Made by a program: the position numbers and the translations under genes. Source: Actinomycetes bacterium (GTDB taxonomy: Bacteria > Actinomycetota > Acidimicrobiia > Acidimicrobiales > RAAP-2). Taken from it: a stretch of DNA of 64,000 nucleotides. The notes below the pieces were generated by a model. That model ran no database searches. It saw only the letters and a program-made list of their open reading frames with translations, and was not told the origin of the DNA. Shown one piece after another: positions 63,627 to 64,000 of the stretch. How positions within the stretch are numbered: the stretch's first letter is position 1; each line of letters opens with the position of its first letter. Location of the stretch: the NCBI GenBank assembly GCA_021791895.1, contig JAJYVS010000003.1, positions 1-64,000 on the forward strand, given 5' to 3'.

Positions 63627-64000
63627 TCAGCGGGCGTCGAGACAGCGGTGGACGGCCGCGACGAGGGACTGAGCCCGGGGGTCCGGCGTCATGAAGGACG
63701 CCAGGTTCCACATCTTGTTCATCGTGTAACCGAAGCCGATTCCCCGCTCGGGGTCGGCGTAGCCCAGTGACCCGCCAGCTCCGGCATGACCGAAGGACGC
63801 GGGACCGCGGTTGTCGGGCTGCCCTGGTACGGGGAGCATGAATCCCATCGAACGGCGGGTCTCGACCACCAAGACGGCGTCAGGGCCACGGACCTGTTCG
63901 CTGGCGGCCCTCCGCACCGCCTCTGGACTGATCAGCCGTATCCCGTCGAGCTCCCCCCCTCTGGCGAGGGTGCCGTACATCCGAGCGAGAGAGCGAGCGT
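63627..64000 (-). CDS. Beta-lactamase-fold serine hydrolase, C-terminal fragment
   Basis: The frame stays open to the right edge, so the N-terminal catalytic SxxK and YxN motifs are outside the window. The visible ~124 residues read ARSLARMYGTLARGGELDGIRLISPEAV, then FGHAGAGGSLGYADPERGIGFGYTMNKM, which includes HAGAGG (the third, HxG-type motif of class C/esterase VIII-like enzymes), and end PRAQSLVAAVHRCLDAR. The family includes lipolytic esterases and D-aminopeptidases, not only antibiotic-cleaving enzymes. Confidence 0.85.
   Translation of the reverse strand, partial: ARSLARMYGTLARGGELDGIRLISPEAVRRAASEQVRGPDAVLVVETRRSMGFMLPVPGQPDNRGPASFGHAGAGGSLGYADPERGIGFGYTMNKMWNLASFMTPDPRAQSLVAAVHRCLDAR

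Noticed and set aside
1..64000. CRISPR array, rRNA, phage or integrative element
   Set aside because: No spaced direct repeats, no rRNA-like sequence and no integrase or phage structural genes were seen; the only mobile DNA is the ISL3 remnant.

Overview
The window is very GC-rich, densely coded and actinobacterial. Several features point to Acidimicrobiia or a related soil or aquatic lineage: F420-type luciferase-like oxidoreductases, many acyl-CoA dehydrogenases, family III CoA-transferases and MaoC hydratases, a SCO6745-type protein, an Eis-type acetyltransferase, a B12-dependent isobutyryl-CoA mutase, and frequent GTG starts with ATGA/GTGA overlaps. This placement comes from gene content only. 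There is no rRNA, no convincing tRNA and no CRISPR array.

Layout. 0-3.1 kb: end of a TreZ-like gene, translationally coupled glgX, and a methyltransferase. 3.2-7.0 kb: a fused two-half ABC exporter (minus strand). 7.2-11.7 kb: a membrane-anchored, single-module NRPS of the poly-epsilon-lysine-synthetase type (A-T-membrane/hexapeptide-repeat domains), with its own phosphopantetheinyl transferase overlapping by GTGA. 11.6-14.3 kb: a broken RibD/DHFR-like gene, two methyltransferases and a DUF2510-type membrane protein. 14.4-19.0 kb: aldo/keto reductase, acyl-CoA synthetase, GT1 glycosyltransferase and methyltransferase. 19.1-21.7 kb: isobutyryl-CoA mutase large and small subunits, then an AAC(6')-like acetyltransferase. 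21.8-26.6 kb: F420-type oxidoreductase, SDR, GNAT, a secreted protein and a coupled pair of membrane proteins. 26.6-28.9 kb: a decayed patch in which a multiply broken, internally deleted ISL3-family element lies within the remains of an ABC uptake operon. 29-42 kb: GT4 glycosyltransferase, several SDRs, sulfatase, hydrolases, a MaoC hydratase, phosphatase, PHP protein, acyl-CoA dehydrogenase and an Hsp20 gene with a CIRCE operator.

42.7-54 kb is an acyl-CoA and oxidation region. It holds a family III CoA-transferase with a MmgE/PrpD protein, then a tightly coupled four-gene operon (MaoC, MaoC, family III CoA-transferase, CitE-like lyase) of the kind used for branched C5 dicarboxylic CoA esters. 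A divergent acyl-CoA dehydrogenase follows, then a ferredoxin-P450 pair, a Baeyer-Villiger-type monooxygenase and an F420-type oxidoreductase. 54-64 kb: Eis-like acetyltransferase, an Amt ammonium channel with a natural His-to-Glu change in the pore, an SGNH hydrolase, GNAT, acyl-CoA dehydrogenase, SCO6745 protein, GH4 glycosidase and the end of a beta-lactamase-fold hydrolase that runs off the window.

The most interesting systems are the NRPS-PPTase pair (probable cationic homopolymer synthesis) and the C5-dicarboxyl-CoA operon beside the PrpD/CoA-transferase pair. All functions are read from sequence motifs without database searches.
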